In this document: piece after piece, positions 1 through 9,064 of the stretch
Layout: the number at the start of each line of letters is the position of its first letter
Position numbering within the stretch: the stretch's first letter is position 1
From: Ophiocordyceps camponoti-saundersi (nom. inval.)
Taxonomy: Eukaryota > Ascomycota > Sordariomycetes > Hypocreales > Ophiocordycipitaceae
Assembly (NCBI GenBank): GCA_003339415.1
Contig: PDHQ01000489.1
Location: forward strand, 1-19,503
DNA length: 19,503 nt
Reading direction: 5' to 3'
The notes under the pieces: model-generated
Databases searched by the model: none
What the model was told of the DNA's origin: nothing
The model's input: only the letters and a program-made list of their open reading frames with translations
Made by a program: the position numbers and the translations under genes

Positions 1-460
1 TTAGGATATATAGCTATACCGTATACGGTAATAAGCTCTATTAGCATCCTCTATTATAAAAGCGATAATATATTTATTTTCTATATAAAGATAGGAAGGG
101 GAGAGATAAAGGTATAGGAACTATCTAACCGAACTTTTAAAACTTTATAATAACGGTTAACTTACTTACTCGCTATATAAAAGTTTAAGGTTCGAAGTAA
201 ATCTCTAATTCCGTTTAATAGAGTTTTACTTATAAGCCCTCTCTAATACTCGACTTATAATATATAACTTTTAGGAATATTATAAAGATAAGCTTTAGGG
301 CTAATAACTAGCCTAATTCTTCCTTTCTCGAGGGAAACTAAATAGCACTATATACTTTATAATAACCGCTATCCTATCTTAGGCGCCTTTTATTACCCTT
401 ATCTATATAGGGTATTAGGAGATAAAAAAATACCGACGACTATTTAATCTATCTTAGCGT
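1..460. repeat. Diverged direct repeat, copy 1
   Basis: This stretch matches 885-1345 in the same orientation at an offset of about 880 bases. Landmarks shared in order are: a 'CTATA-AAGATA' block near 80; 'GGAACTAT' near 118; 'TAATAGAGTTTTACT' near 218; 'TATAACTTTTAGGA' near 262; 'GGAAACTAA' near 325; and 'CCTATCCTATCTTA' near 370. Differences are mostly transitions, with small indels. I see no reading frame I can name. It could be a long terminal repeat, a tandemly duplicated segment or part of a gene. The left edge is cut by the window, and I could not see target-site duplications. Confidence 0.7.
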
Positions 461-884
461 AAGCCTCTATTAGTATTTTATATTCGTATAGCGCCTACCT
501 TCCTTAGGTATTACTATTACCGCCGTCGAACTGCCCTCTACTAGATAACTTTTGCCTTATAAAATCGACTATAGCTAGAGCCTTACTTTTATCTCTAAAA
601 ACTACCGTTATCTAAGAACTCCCCCCCCCTTATATAACTCTGCGCTTACTCCCTATATATTCTTCCTTTACTAACGCGCTTACTCCTTTCCTCCTTTATA
701 ATAAACTAAACTCTAATATATATATATATATATATATATTAGCTTATAATAACTAACTTAAGATAATACTATAGTAATCTTAGAATCCGATACTATAGTT
801 TAGCGCGGGAAGAAGGATACCTTTAGCAAGTATAGTAAATACCTTAAGGGCGTAATTTCTTATTTAACTATAGCCTTTAGATAA
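460..884. other. Spacer between the two direct repeats
   Basis: No gene is recognised. It holds a run of nine C at 621-629 and a TA microsatellite at about 717-740. Weak similarity to 1346-1770 ('ACCGCCG' blocks and a C-run before 'TTAT') hints that the duplication unit may be the whole 880-950 bases rather than only the repeat arms, but this part of the alignment is loose. Confidence 0.4.
717..740. repeat. TA dinucleotide microsatellite
   Basis: About twelve TA units in an uninterrupted run. Low-complexity TA tracts are expected where CpA has been driven to TpA, and this one carries no further signal. Confidence 0.9.
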
Positions 885-1345
885 TATAAGGGGTAATCTC
901 TAGCTTTTTAGGGATAAGTTAGATAGTAATTCTCTATAAAGAAAGCGATAAGAAGTTAGATTTCTTTATAAAGATAAGAGGAATAAGGGAAAAGAAGGAG
1001 GGAACTATTTTACCGAAAATAGAAAATTATAAAAGAAGTGTATAAATTAGTAATTTATAGTATTAAATTCTAGTATTTAAAATAAGGTTATAATTCCATT
1101 TAGTAGAGTTTTACTATAAGTTCTTTTTAAAACTTAACTTACGATTTATAACTTTTAGGATAGCTATAAAGATAAGGTTAAGGACTAATTATTAGTTAAT
1201 TCCTTCCTCCCTCGACGGAAACTAATTTATGCTATATATCTAGTATCGTGATAATTCCTATCCTATCTTAACCGCCTTTTATATTCCCGTTATTACAAAC
1301 TCTAAAGGGAAAAAAAAGGTTCCGGAACTATTTAATTTAACCGTT
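885..1345. repeat. Diverged direct repeat, copy 2
   Basis: Partner of 1-460 in the same orientation. The matching landmarks are 'TTTAGTAGAGTTTTACT' near 1099, 'TATAACTTTTAGGA' near 1149, 'GACGGAAACTAAT' near 1214 and 'CCTATCCTATCTTA' near 1258. This copy retains several non-GCA CA/TG sites (about 1038, 1096, 1249 and 1295) that copy 1 lacks, so the two copies took different numbers of RIP hits. Confidence 0.7.
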
Positions 1346-2689
1346 TCTATGCCCTTCGTTCTACCCTAGGTAAGGCTAACGTATATCTTTCTTTATCGTC
1401 TCTGCTACCGCCGCTAAAGTATCTATCTATAATATATATATATATTTCCGTATTTATACCTGCAAAAAAAAGTATTAAAGAAATTATATAAGGTTTTATA
1501 ACGTATATTTCGGTATTCTTAACGCCCTGCTATTAAAGATACGACTCGTATAGCTACTAGCACTATTTAGCACGACCCCCCCCTTATTCTATATAGATTA
1601 TTATTTTAGGTTAAAATAAGCATAACCGCCCTCCTCTTTTAACGTAGTTATTATTTCTTTCTTAATCCGTTAGTTCTCTTACTATACTAAAGTTATCTCT
1701 TTGCAGCCTTTTATATTTTTTTTCCCTACGTATATATATAATAGAAAAAAGAAAAGTTAGATAATTTAGTAGAAGAATTAAATTGCAGCTCTTAGAAAAT
1801 AAAAGTATATAAGGATAATATTAACGATAAGTCTAACCTACCCCGTATATGCTAAATTAAACTCTAACTAAGCTTACCGGCGCTCGCCTTTATAAGCTAC
1901 TATAAATAAATAATACTTATCTCTACTTACTTCTCCTACCCTATACTCGCTAAACGCGTAATATATCTTTCCTTTCTTTTCTTTAATATATATATTTAAA
2001 TATATTTTTAATTCGTTATTCTTTCTTATATAGACTTTAGTTATACTCCCGCCTAGGTATATAATCGCATTTTTTAATAAATATTTCTAAAAATAAACCC
2101 CTCGAACTTTCTTACTCGTAGTCTTACGTACTTTACTAACGTTAGCCGTGTACTATTATCGGGCCTATACTCCTTATAATATCTAGCATAAGCCGCTTAC
2201 TTAGCTATATACGCTTACTTCCCGTAAAACTCGATATACCTTCTCGTAAAGTAAAATTAAATATAAATAATACTTAGCGAAATAACTAGGAATTATAATT
2301 TATCCTTATTACGATTTTATAATCCCCTTATATCTCTACTAGTATATCCCCTTATATATATATTTTACTACGATTTTACTTATAAGTTTTTCTTTTTCTT
2401 TATCTTTTCTCTTTATATACGTATATACTCTTATATACCCGTATACGATATAAAAGACTTTATTCTATAATACGATCCTCCCCTACTATATATATTTAGA
2501 GCCTATAGCTAGACTCTTTAGCTATTAATAAGACTTATACTAGAGATATATTACTACTAATTAGACCCGGATCCTAGTATAGACTAGACTACGATTATAG
2601 CCTCTCCTTTAGCAATTTTAACTACTATAAATATATTATAAGAATTATATACTATAATAATCTAATTATATTCGTAGATCTTTTATCTT
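1346..2689. other. Mutated DNA, no gene recognised
   Basis: No reading frame can be followed with confidence on either strand. There is a run of eight C near 1576-1583, short TA tracts near 1430 and 1985, and dense TAA/TAG in all frames. A + strand stretch around 2080-2280 reads as protein-like for a few dozen codons, but I could not tie it to a family or fix its ends. Confidence 0.5.
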
Positions 2690-3250
2690 TAAGACTAGTT
2701 AAACCTTTCCCCTTACCTAGAGGCTAATAGGACTTATAGTAAAGGATCGACTACCTTACGGAATACCGCTCGAACTTTTTAACCTAGCGGCAAAGCCTCT
2801 TATAAACCCTTCTAGCTACTTACCCTAGTAGAATAGCCGAATACCGAAACTTAGGGGCGTTTAATAACTTTAGATATATACTCCCTCCTAATTATATTAC
2901 TTAGTTTTAGGAAAAGCTTAGGACTATTATAATTTCCCTTAATAGTCCTAAAAGCTTTATAAGTAAAATAAAACGTAGGAGTATCTTTTACTATTAGTAG
3001 TTAGGTTTAGGTTAATTATATTACTTCCTATACCTATACCCGTTATAATATAGGAGCAGATACCCGTTTCCCTTATAGTCTTCGTTTTGCTAAAATATGT
3101 AGCGAAGCGCCTCGCTTCCGTGCCTATTCCCGTTTCCCCCGTCCTTTTTATTAATATCTAAGTCCGTAAGGCGAGTTTAGTACGTAAATACCTAAATATT
3201 ACGTTAGTTATCTACCTTATCGTAAAATTACTTAGAATAATATTAATAGA
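2690..3250 (+). pseudogene. RIP-degraded reading frame, unknown protein
   Basis: Frame +2 (codons starting at positions such as 2723) can be followed for about 185 codons, interrupted only by TAA and TAG. Reading those as former Gln or Trp gives a continuous, protein-like translation. The second half is rich in Arg, Tyr, Ser and Phe, with repeated aromatic-basic pairs near 3040-3150. I recognise no domain. The start, end and any introns are not visible, and the 2913-2958 inverted repeat lies inside it. It may be a shadow of something on the other strand. The openness across 500 bases is the main support, and in this composition that is weaker evidence than usual. Confidence 0.35.
2913..2958. 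repeat. Imperfect inverted repeat (hairpin-capable)
   Basis: The left arm AAAGCTTAGGACTATTA is the reverse complement of the right arm TAATAGTCCT-AAGCTTT apart from two extra A in the right arm, with about ten bases between the arms. That is 17 paired positions in a sequence where both arms contain non-TA bases, so simple TA-richness does not explain it. There is no following T-run that would make it a bacterial-type terminator. Its role is unknown. Confidence 0.7.
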
Positions 3251-4190
3251 AACTAAGAATTATTATCTTATTTTTACTAGGATTTCTACCTACCCCCTAG
3301 CTTTTACTAGCACGTGCCCCTAACTATTTTACTAGGATTTCGCCTACTATAGTTTTTCTCTTTTCCCTCCTTCTCCGTAGCTTAGAATTTTTATTTATAA
3401 TACTAATATTATTATTTATTTAATATCTCCTTTCCGTAATAACGTTTAGCAAACGTAGCTACTATAATATTTATATTATATTAACTAACTAAGTATTCTT
3501 ATACCCCCTAAAAAATTCTTTACTAAATTTTCCGACTTTCTCCTTATAGCGCCTTCTCGTCCCTATCGCTATTCTCTAAAGATATATAACCGCGATAACG
3601 GCACGGTCTTATAAAACCTAACTATATCTAATAAGTTATTACTTTATTAACTTTTCTATTCCGTATATCCGAATATTAAAATAAAAGCTAAATACTATAA
3701 AAGAAACTCTAAAACTAATATTAAGCCTAAAGAGAATAATACTAAACCCGATATAAAGACGATAAATACTAAGGTTAAAAAATAATCTAAATTTATATTT
3801 ATAAGCTATATTTCTTATTCTCCTTATCTCCCTTCCTCTTTATATTATATACCTACTAATTATAAGCTTTATTTAAAAACTAGCCCCTTCCGCCTTTTAA
3901 AACGACTAATAATTAGTTAGGTCGCCTCCGTAACGTTACGCTCCTAAGTATTAAGGTCGAAAATATTCCGACTATCCGTATTAAAAAATCGTTAAAAAAT
4001 AAATTATCTCCTTTTTCTAATAAAAAGCCGGCGTCTAAAAAAGCTAAGCGAAATAGTTTACTTAAAGAAATAGTTTAGGTATTACTATTATAAAACTCTA
4101 AAGCTAGCCTTCCCTTTATTATACTACGTTTTATAACTATACGCTAATATATATCCTATAAGTAATAGTAGCGGATACTTATAGCGCGTA
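3251..4190. other. Mutated DNA with Lys-rich + strand remnants
   Basis: No named gene. Two + strand stretches read as lysine-rich protein. The first is near 3660-3790, with many AAA/AAG codons and few stops. The second is near 3957-4075 and contains SLKNKLSPFSNKKPASKKAK. The second lies just upstream of the RRP5 relic and on the same strand, so it may be more of the same or a neighbouring duplicated segment. I could not align it to an S1 domain and leave it unassigned. Confidence 0.4.
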
Positions 4191-5030
4191 ACTATTAAGT
4201 TTAGTAATAGTTACTTTATAGCCGGTAATATCCGTAAAGTTAAAAAATATAGCGTATTTATTATTATTAATAACTCGGCTAATATTAGCGGCCTATATCG
4301 TAATAATTAGACGGCCGATAATCCGGTTAAGAATATAACTAAATTATATAAAGCGCGGGATATCGTTAAATATAAAGTACTTAACGTTAACGCGTAAAAG
4401 CGGAAGTTTAGCCTTAGCCTTAACTAGTCGCTTTTTAAAATAAAGATAGCGATATAGCTTATCCGCACTTAGATAAGGATAACGGAGGTACTGCTTTCGT
4501 TAATAGTAATACGGATATAGATAACGTTATCTTAAAGTTATAAAAGAGCGATAACTAAGTAACGGAGAATATAAGCGATATAGAAGGAGAGTAAAATAAC
4601 GCCGAACTTTAAATTAGCGGCAGCGGTCTCGAGGCGCCTAAGAAAATCTTATAAGTTACCTACCCGCTTTACTTATCCTACTCTAAACCTAGCTCTAACG
4701 AGGAGCCCGGCTCTAGCAGTAAACGGCTAGCGTAACGAAAAAGAAAAAGAAAGCTTCGGTTAAGGTTTATAGGACGATTACGCTCGACGCGCACGCCCCG
4801 TAAACGGCGAGCGACTATAAGCGGCTGCTTCTTAGCTAGGCTTAGTTATTAGCGCTATCTATCGCGTATATATCCTTCCGGATATACGTAAGTAAGCTGC
4901 CTAAGGCGCGCGAGGTAGCGGGGCGTGCGATTAAGACTATTAGCGTGCGGGAAAAGAGCGAGAAGCTAAACGTCTAAGTTACCTATCTTAACCTCGTAGT
5001 TATATTTCCGGAGGCGGGCGCGATTAATAG
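4191..5030 (+). pseudogene. RRP5: RRP5 relic: last S1 domain to HAT region
   Basis: RRP5 is a large nucleolar protein of S1 RNA-binding repeats followed by C-terminal HAT repeats, needed for early cleavages of pre-rRNA for both ribosomal subunits. Seen here: frame +3 from about 4191 to 4437 gives an S1-like stretch containing SVFIIINNSANISGLYRNN, then DNPVKNITKLYKARDIVKYK and KVLNV. Frame +2 then gives an acidic Asp/Glu/Ser linker. Frame +1 from about 4735 gives TKKKKKASVKV, LDAHAP*TASDYKRLLLS, LPKAREVAGRAIKTISV and EKSEKLNV*VTYLNL. The stop inside 'LNV*V' stands where the family has Trp, as expected from TGG-to-TAG. The order S1, acidic, basic, HAT matches the RRP5 C-terminal half. Two frame changes fall in A-rich tracts near 4437 and 4740. 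Homology stops near 5010-5030, well before the expected HAT end, and repeat copy A begins about 60 bases later. It is a non-functional, truncated duplicate. Confidence 0.78.
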
Positions 5031-5089
5031 GCAGGGTACTTTAGGCGCCCGATATATAAAAGTATCTTTATCTTAAAACGCTTAAATAA

Positions 5090-6180
5090 TACGCCCCTAT
5101 AACTTTTAGATAATTCCCTTTTAGCGATTCTCTATATTACTATTCGCTATTTATATTTCTTTTCTATACTCTCGCTTACGTTACCTTATAACCTTAGCGA
5201 CGCATTATACTCCGTCCTAGGATATGCCTATTAGCTTTAGCTATCTCGATAGAGTTCGCTACGGTTCCGTTTAATAATTCGGAAAACCCGCTCCTATTAT
5301 AAGAATTCCCTATAATAATATAATTAGCGTATCGGTTCCTAAACGCCCTATATATAATAATATAGTCGTAAAACGCCCGGGGCACTTTATTATTACGATA
5401 ATAGCGGTATCGATTAACTACCTCCTTATAACTAGTTACTATAATACCTTATATTTAGTTATATTACTTAAAAAGGCGAGTAATATATATCTAATCTATA
5501 TTATTCGGGTTATTAATAATTACCGTAAGAGTTATATTTCTTTTCGGCGGTATAGCTATTACCTAGCTCTCCTAGTCCTATTTTACCTCGTTATTTCCCG
5601 CTTTTCCGAAATAAATTTCTCCTAGACTTATATTTATTATATAGTACTTAAGTTTCTCGGCGGAATCTGCCGATATTATTCCTAGCGTATAGTAAAGCTT
5701 CCCGTTATGCACGCTCTTCGTAATTTACCCGAACGGGGATCCTAGGAAGTTTACCGCTATATAAGTCTCGGATAATAATATTTCGCGATCTCGATATAAT
5801 AATAACCCTTAAGAAATCGTAAAATACTTAAAAAGCGTGCGCGAGGGAAAAAATACTAAATACTACCCGTTTCTAATAATAAATAAAGTAAACTTAACGG
5901 AGAGAGGATTTTTTTCCACGCTATATAACTAATTTCTATATTTTATATATATACGGCTTCGATTACTAAGTTATTACGTATTTATTCCCCTACTATATCT
6001 ATAAGTTACGATCTCTTCCCTTTAGATACCTCCTTTACTATTTTGCGAGTATTCTTATCTTTTACGCCCGATTCTATATACCGTCTTTATAGCTATATTA
6101 CTTTAAATAGACTTCGCTACTTACCTACGTGCTTTTCTCCACCGACTAATTAAAACCTAGGATTATAATACCCGCGCGTT
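5090..6180 (-). pseudogene. Four-copy family gene, copy A
   Basis: Read on the minus strand from about 6170 down to 5194, this copy gives a protein-like frame for roughly 300 codons with only TAA/TAG interruptions. From the N-terminal side come: a basic segment containing SLFKVI; a block with LLLYRDREILLSETYIAVNF, then GSPFG and KSVHNGKLYYTLGIISADSA; a middle with NEVK and VIAIPPKRNITLTVIINNPN; and a C-terminal part with GIIVTSYKEVVNRYRYY, then VPRAFYDYI and NRYANYII. The open stretch 5194-5385 is the last unbroken piece of this frame and not a separate gene. I recognise no domain; no DDE, reverse-transcriptase or integrase motif stands out. This copy has a single internal ~140-bp unit and lacks the upstream tail seen in B and D. 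Its edges were placed by comparison with B and C. Confidence 0.7.
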
Positions 6181-7105
6181 AATAGAATACTATAAGTAGA
6201 AGTATATAGAAATAATATAATATCTTAAATCTTATCTAAAAATATAGTAGAGAACGGTATAGTCTTTATAAGTAGCGAGTATAAATAATAACGCTATAAT
6301 CTTACCGCTTAGCTATATACCCTAAACTACTTTATAGCGATCGTTTCCTTTTTAGGATTTTTAGTTATTACTTATAAGACTAATACCTACTTTTAAGCTA
6401 TAAAGGAAGCACCTTTTAATTTACGTATACGTAATACTTTCTAAATACGTTATACTTATATAATAACAACGATTAAGGTATATATTATCGCTACGATTCT
6501 ATTATAAGGTAACGGCAGTACTAATAAAGGTATTAATATTCTTAATACTATAACTAGGATAATAACTTTACTAAGTCTATATCGCTAGACTAGGCCCTTA
6601 AAGAGGGCCGGTAGCGCTAACTAAGTAAGAGGGATACTTATAAGGTAGGTCGTATAATAGATTCCCCTCTAAACCGCTATATAATAAGCGATAAAGGACT
6701 TATAATAATCGCCGTCGATAGATAAGTTTATAACGCCTCGTCTTCTAATACCGAATATAACTCCTTATAAAAGTAGAAATATAGCGCGCCCGTAATTAAA
6801 AGGAAACGCGCTTTACTAAATAGTCGGATAGGCTAATAAATATAACCGAGTCCTGCCGACTATATAATAAGCCTCCTCGCTAGTTAAATATATAGCTTCT
6901 ATATACCGATTAAAACGCTAAATAACGATACTCGAAATATTATCTTAATACCTCGACTATCTCCTCTACTTACTTAGAAACCTAGTATATAAAGAGCCGA
7001 ACTCTTAGAGAGATTTTTAGCACGTACCCTATAACGCGATCTAAAAATATTATACGCGGTAATTTAATAATAAAACGCGTCCTTACTTAGCTTATTTAAT
7101 ACTTA
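6181..7105. other. Spacer between copies A and B, with a + strand relic
   Basis: Mostly unassigned mutated DNA. Between about 6570 and 6890 a + strand frame reads as protein (segments such as LKEGR, DTYKVGRIIDSPLNRY, IISDKGLIIIAVDR and SAPVIKRKRALLNSRIG) with TAA/TAG at likely former Gln codons. No family is recognised. The rest shows nothing that I can support. Confidence 0.4.
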
Positions 7106-8370
7106 TAAATAGTATACTTTTAAGATTCTTAGAAGATTCCCCTTTAAGCACTTTTCTTATTATAACTTACTATCTATATTCTTTTAGCATACTCTCCTTT
7201 TCGCTACCTTATAACCTTAAGTACTTATAATATATCCCGCTAGGACGCGGCTAGCTACTCTAAGCCCCTATTCGACGTCTAAACGGTTTTTTCTAAGTAA
7301 TCTAGCGATTTACCCTTATTCCTAATATATAAAGTTCCTATAATAATATAATTAGTATATCGATCCTTAAACTCCCCCGCGACCCTAATATAGTTTACGA
7401 ACGCTTAGTGCACGCTTTTATTACTATATCCGCGGTATCATCTAACTACCTTTTTATAATTAGCTACTATAATCCCCTATATCTAGTTAAGTATCTTAAG
7501 AATACTAGCGATATATCTCTTATCCGTATTATTCTAGTTATTAAGAGGTATAATAATACTTAAGTTCCTCTTCGTAAGTAAGGCTATTACCCTCTCCTCG
7601 CTATCTTATTTTTTCTTAGTATCTCTCGCTTTCCCCGAATAACTATTTAATAAACTTATATTTATCGCACGATATTTAAGCCTCGTAGTAAAGTCTGCTA
7701 ATATCGTTTCTAGGCTATAGAAGATCTCCTCCTCCCTAACGGTCTTCTTAATCCTCCTAAATAGCGATCCCGGGAAATCTACGTCCGCGGGAGTTTACTA
7801 CGCGGATATCTTACGATCTCGAGGAAAAGATAACCCTTAGGATATAGAAGAATACCTAAAAGGCGGCCGCGAGAACGGAAAACTAAAAATTTTACCCTCT
7901 CCTTACGATAAATAGAGTAAAGTTAATAACGGAAGTATTTTTCGGGCTATATAACGAATCTCGATACCTTACGGGATTTAGAAGAAAACGTAAATCGCTA
8001 CCGCGAGAAAGGAAACGAAGACTTTAACGTCTCTATAACGGTAAATAAAGTAAACTTAATAAGAGAGGATTCCCTACGTAGCACGACGAATATCCTAATT
8101 TTTATACGTTTATACCTTAAATTACTAATTTCTTACGCTTTTATTCCTTCTTTAACTTTTAAAGTTATAATTCTTTCCTTCTAGACGCTTTTCTTATATT
8201 TTTCTACCGTTCTCTATCTACGCTAAAAGAATCTATATAATAACTTTCTAAACTACCTACTTAGAATATACTTCGGTACCTTCTTATATTTAACCTAAAC
8301 TAACTAATTAGCTTTTAAGACTAGCGGACCTATTACCGATAGTTTAACTAATAAGCTTACTAGATTACTA
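7106..8370 (-). pseudogene. Four-copy family gene, copy B
   Basis: Same orientation and order as copy A. Shared landmarks are 'ACCTTATAACCTTA' near 7210, 'CCTATAATAATATAATTAG' near 7335, 'TAGCTACTATAATCCC' near 7460, and a terminal block near 8160-8360. Sequence identity to A and C is patchy, and differences are mostly C/T and G/A. This copy is longer than A because an internal unit of about 140 bases is present twice (7815-8085). Its upstream end carries the 24-bp palindrome at 8371-8394 and then the tail repeat. It retains GTG and TAC-type codons but no usable long ORF. Product unknown, as for copy A. Confidence 0.68.
7815..8085 (-). repeat. Internal tandem duplication (~140-bp unit x2) in copy B
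   Basis: Unit 1 (about 7815-7965) and unit 2 (about 7966-8085) share, in order: 'TCTCGA', 'CCTTA-G', 'TAGAAGAA', 'CGCGAGAA', 'ACGATAAATA' or 'ACGGTAAATAAAG', 'AAGTTAATAA' or 'AACTTAATAA', and 'AACGAAT'. Copy C has the same arrangement, while A and D carry one unit. Confidence 0.6.
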
Positions 8371-8394
8371 TACCGGCAGTACGTACTGCCGGTA
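8371..8394. repeat. Perfect 24-bp palindrome at copy B end
   Basis: The half-site TACCGGCAGTAC is followed directly by its reverse complement, so 24 bases read the same on both strands. A second short palindrome, GGTACGTACC, overlaps its right end (8391-8400). It sits exactly between the family-gene homology (to the left) and the tail repeat (to the right). Copies A and C lose similarity to B at this point. It may be an element terminus, a target junction or a protein-binding site. Confidence 0.9.
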
Positions 8395-8765
8395 CGTACC
8401 TGCTATTCGATTTTTCGAGTTTTTTTTTTAGCATTATATTATTTTTCTTCCCTCTCTCTTACGGCTTTAGTGTTTTTTCCTCAGCTTTCTGCCTCTTTTT
8501 TAGCACTAATAGTTTCTCCTTTTCCGGGTCTAGTTTTCCCTATCCCCGGAGGGTATATATTAGGGGTAGTAGAGAGGGTACTAAGGGCGTATATACGATA
8601 TATAAAAGTATAGTTTACTACGAGGGTTAGACTATATGCCTTCGGAGGGTTAGACGATTCTCCTTTATATATTAACCCCTATTCCTAGTACCTCTATTCC
8701 TATATTTCCCCTCTTATTTTAGGTACGCCGGCCTTATGCTAAGATACCTATACTTAGAAGGTATA
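8395..8765 (-). repeat. Tail repeat, left arm of a large inverted repeat
   Basis: The reverse complement of 10545-10900. Shared blocks are: the 'TTTTAGCACTAATAGTTTC' region near 8499; 'CCCCGGAGGGTATAT' near 8544; 'ACGATATATA' near 8595; 'GGGTTAGACGATTC' near 8648; 'ATATATTAACCCC' near 8666; and 'GCCGGCCTTATGC' near 8728. It contains a short direct repeat, GAGGGTTAGAC, near 8622 and 8646. In the gene-sense direction it lies upstream of the family gene, so it could be that gene's 5' region, but I see no start or promoter element that I can defend. Confidence 0.85.
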
Positions 8766-9064
8766 TATATTAGGGATTAGCCCGACCTAGGTAGGTAGAC
8801 GGAATATAGTTTTATTTATCTATTAAGTCTATATCTTAGTATTTCTTCTATCCGCGCTATCCGGCATACCCGATAAATACTTATAGATAGTATATATATA
8901 GGCAGCTACCTAGCAGGCACTTATATAACCTAGCTAGCGGGCCCCTTCTTCTTCCCCCGTAGCTACGTAGCCTAAGCTTAGCCTCCTTATTATTATACTT
9001 ATATATATATATTTTACTTCTTCGTTACCTTATTATAGTAATAGTCTCCTTATAAAAGCTATTA
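8766..9064. other. Spacer between the tail repeat and copy C
   Basis: Mixed composition, slightly richer in retained GCA (8863-8917) than its surroundings. No reading frame, RNA gene or repeat partner is recognised. Confidence 0.4.

Noticed and set aside
717..740. TA tracts (also near 10499-10536) as promoter TATA boxes or CRISPR-like repeats
   Set aside because: TA is the product of the mutation process and is everywhere; there are no spaced repeats with unique spacers and no gene start in register.
2913..2958. Rho-independent terminator
   Set aside because: Eukaryotic context, AT-rich stem and no T-run after the stem.
5194..5385. A 63-codon minus-strand open stretch as an independent small gene
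   Set aside because: It is the last unbroken part of the longer copy A frame, continues upstream past its apparent start with only TAA/TAG breaks, and has homologous broken segments in B, C and D.
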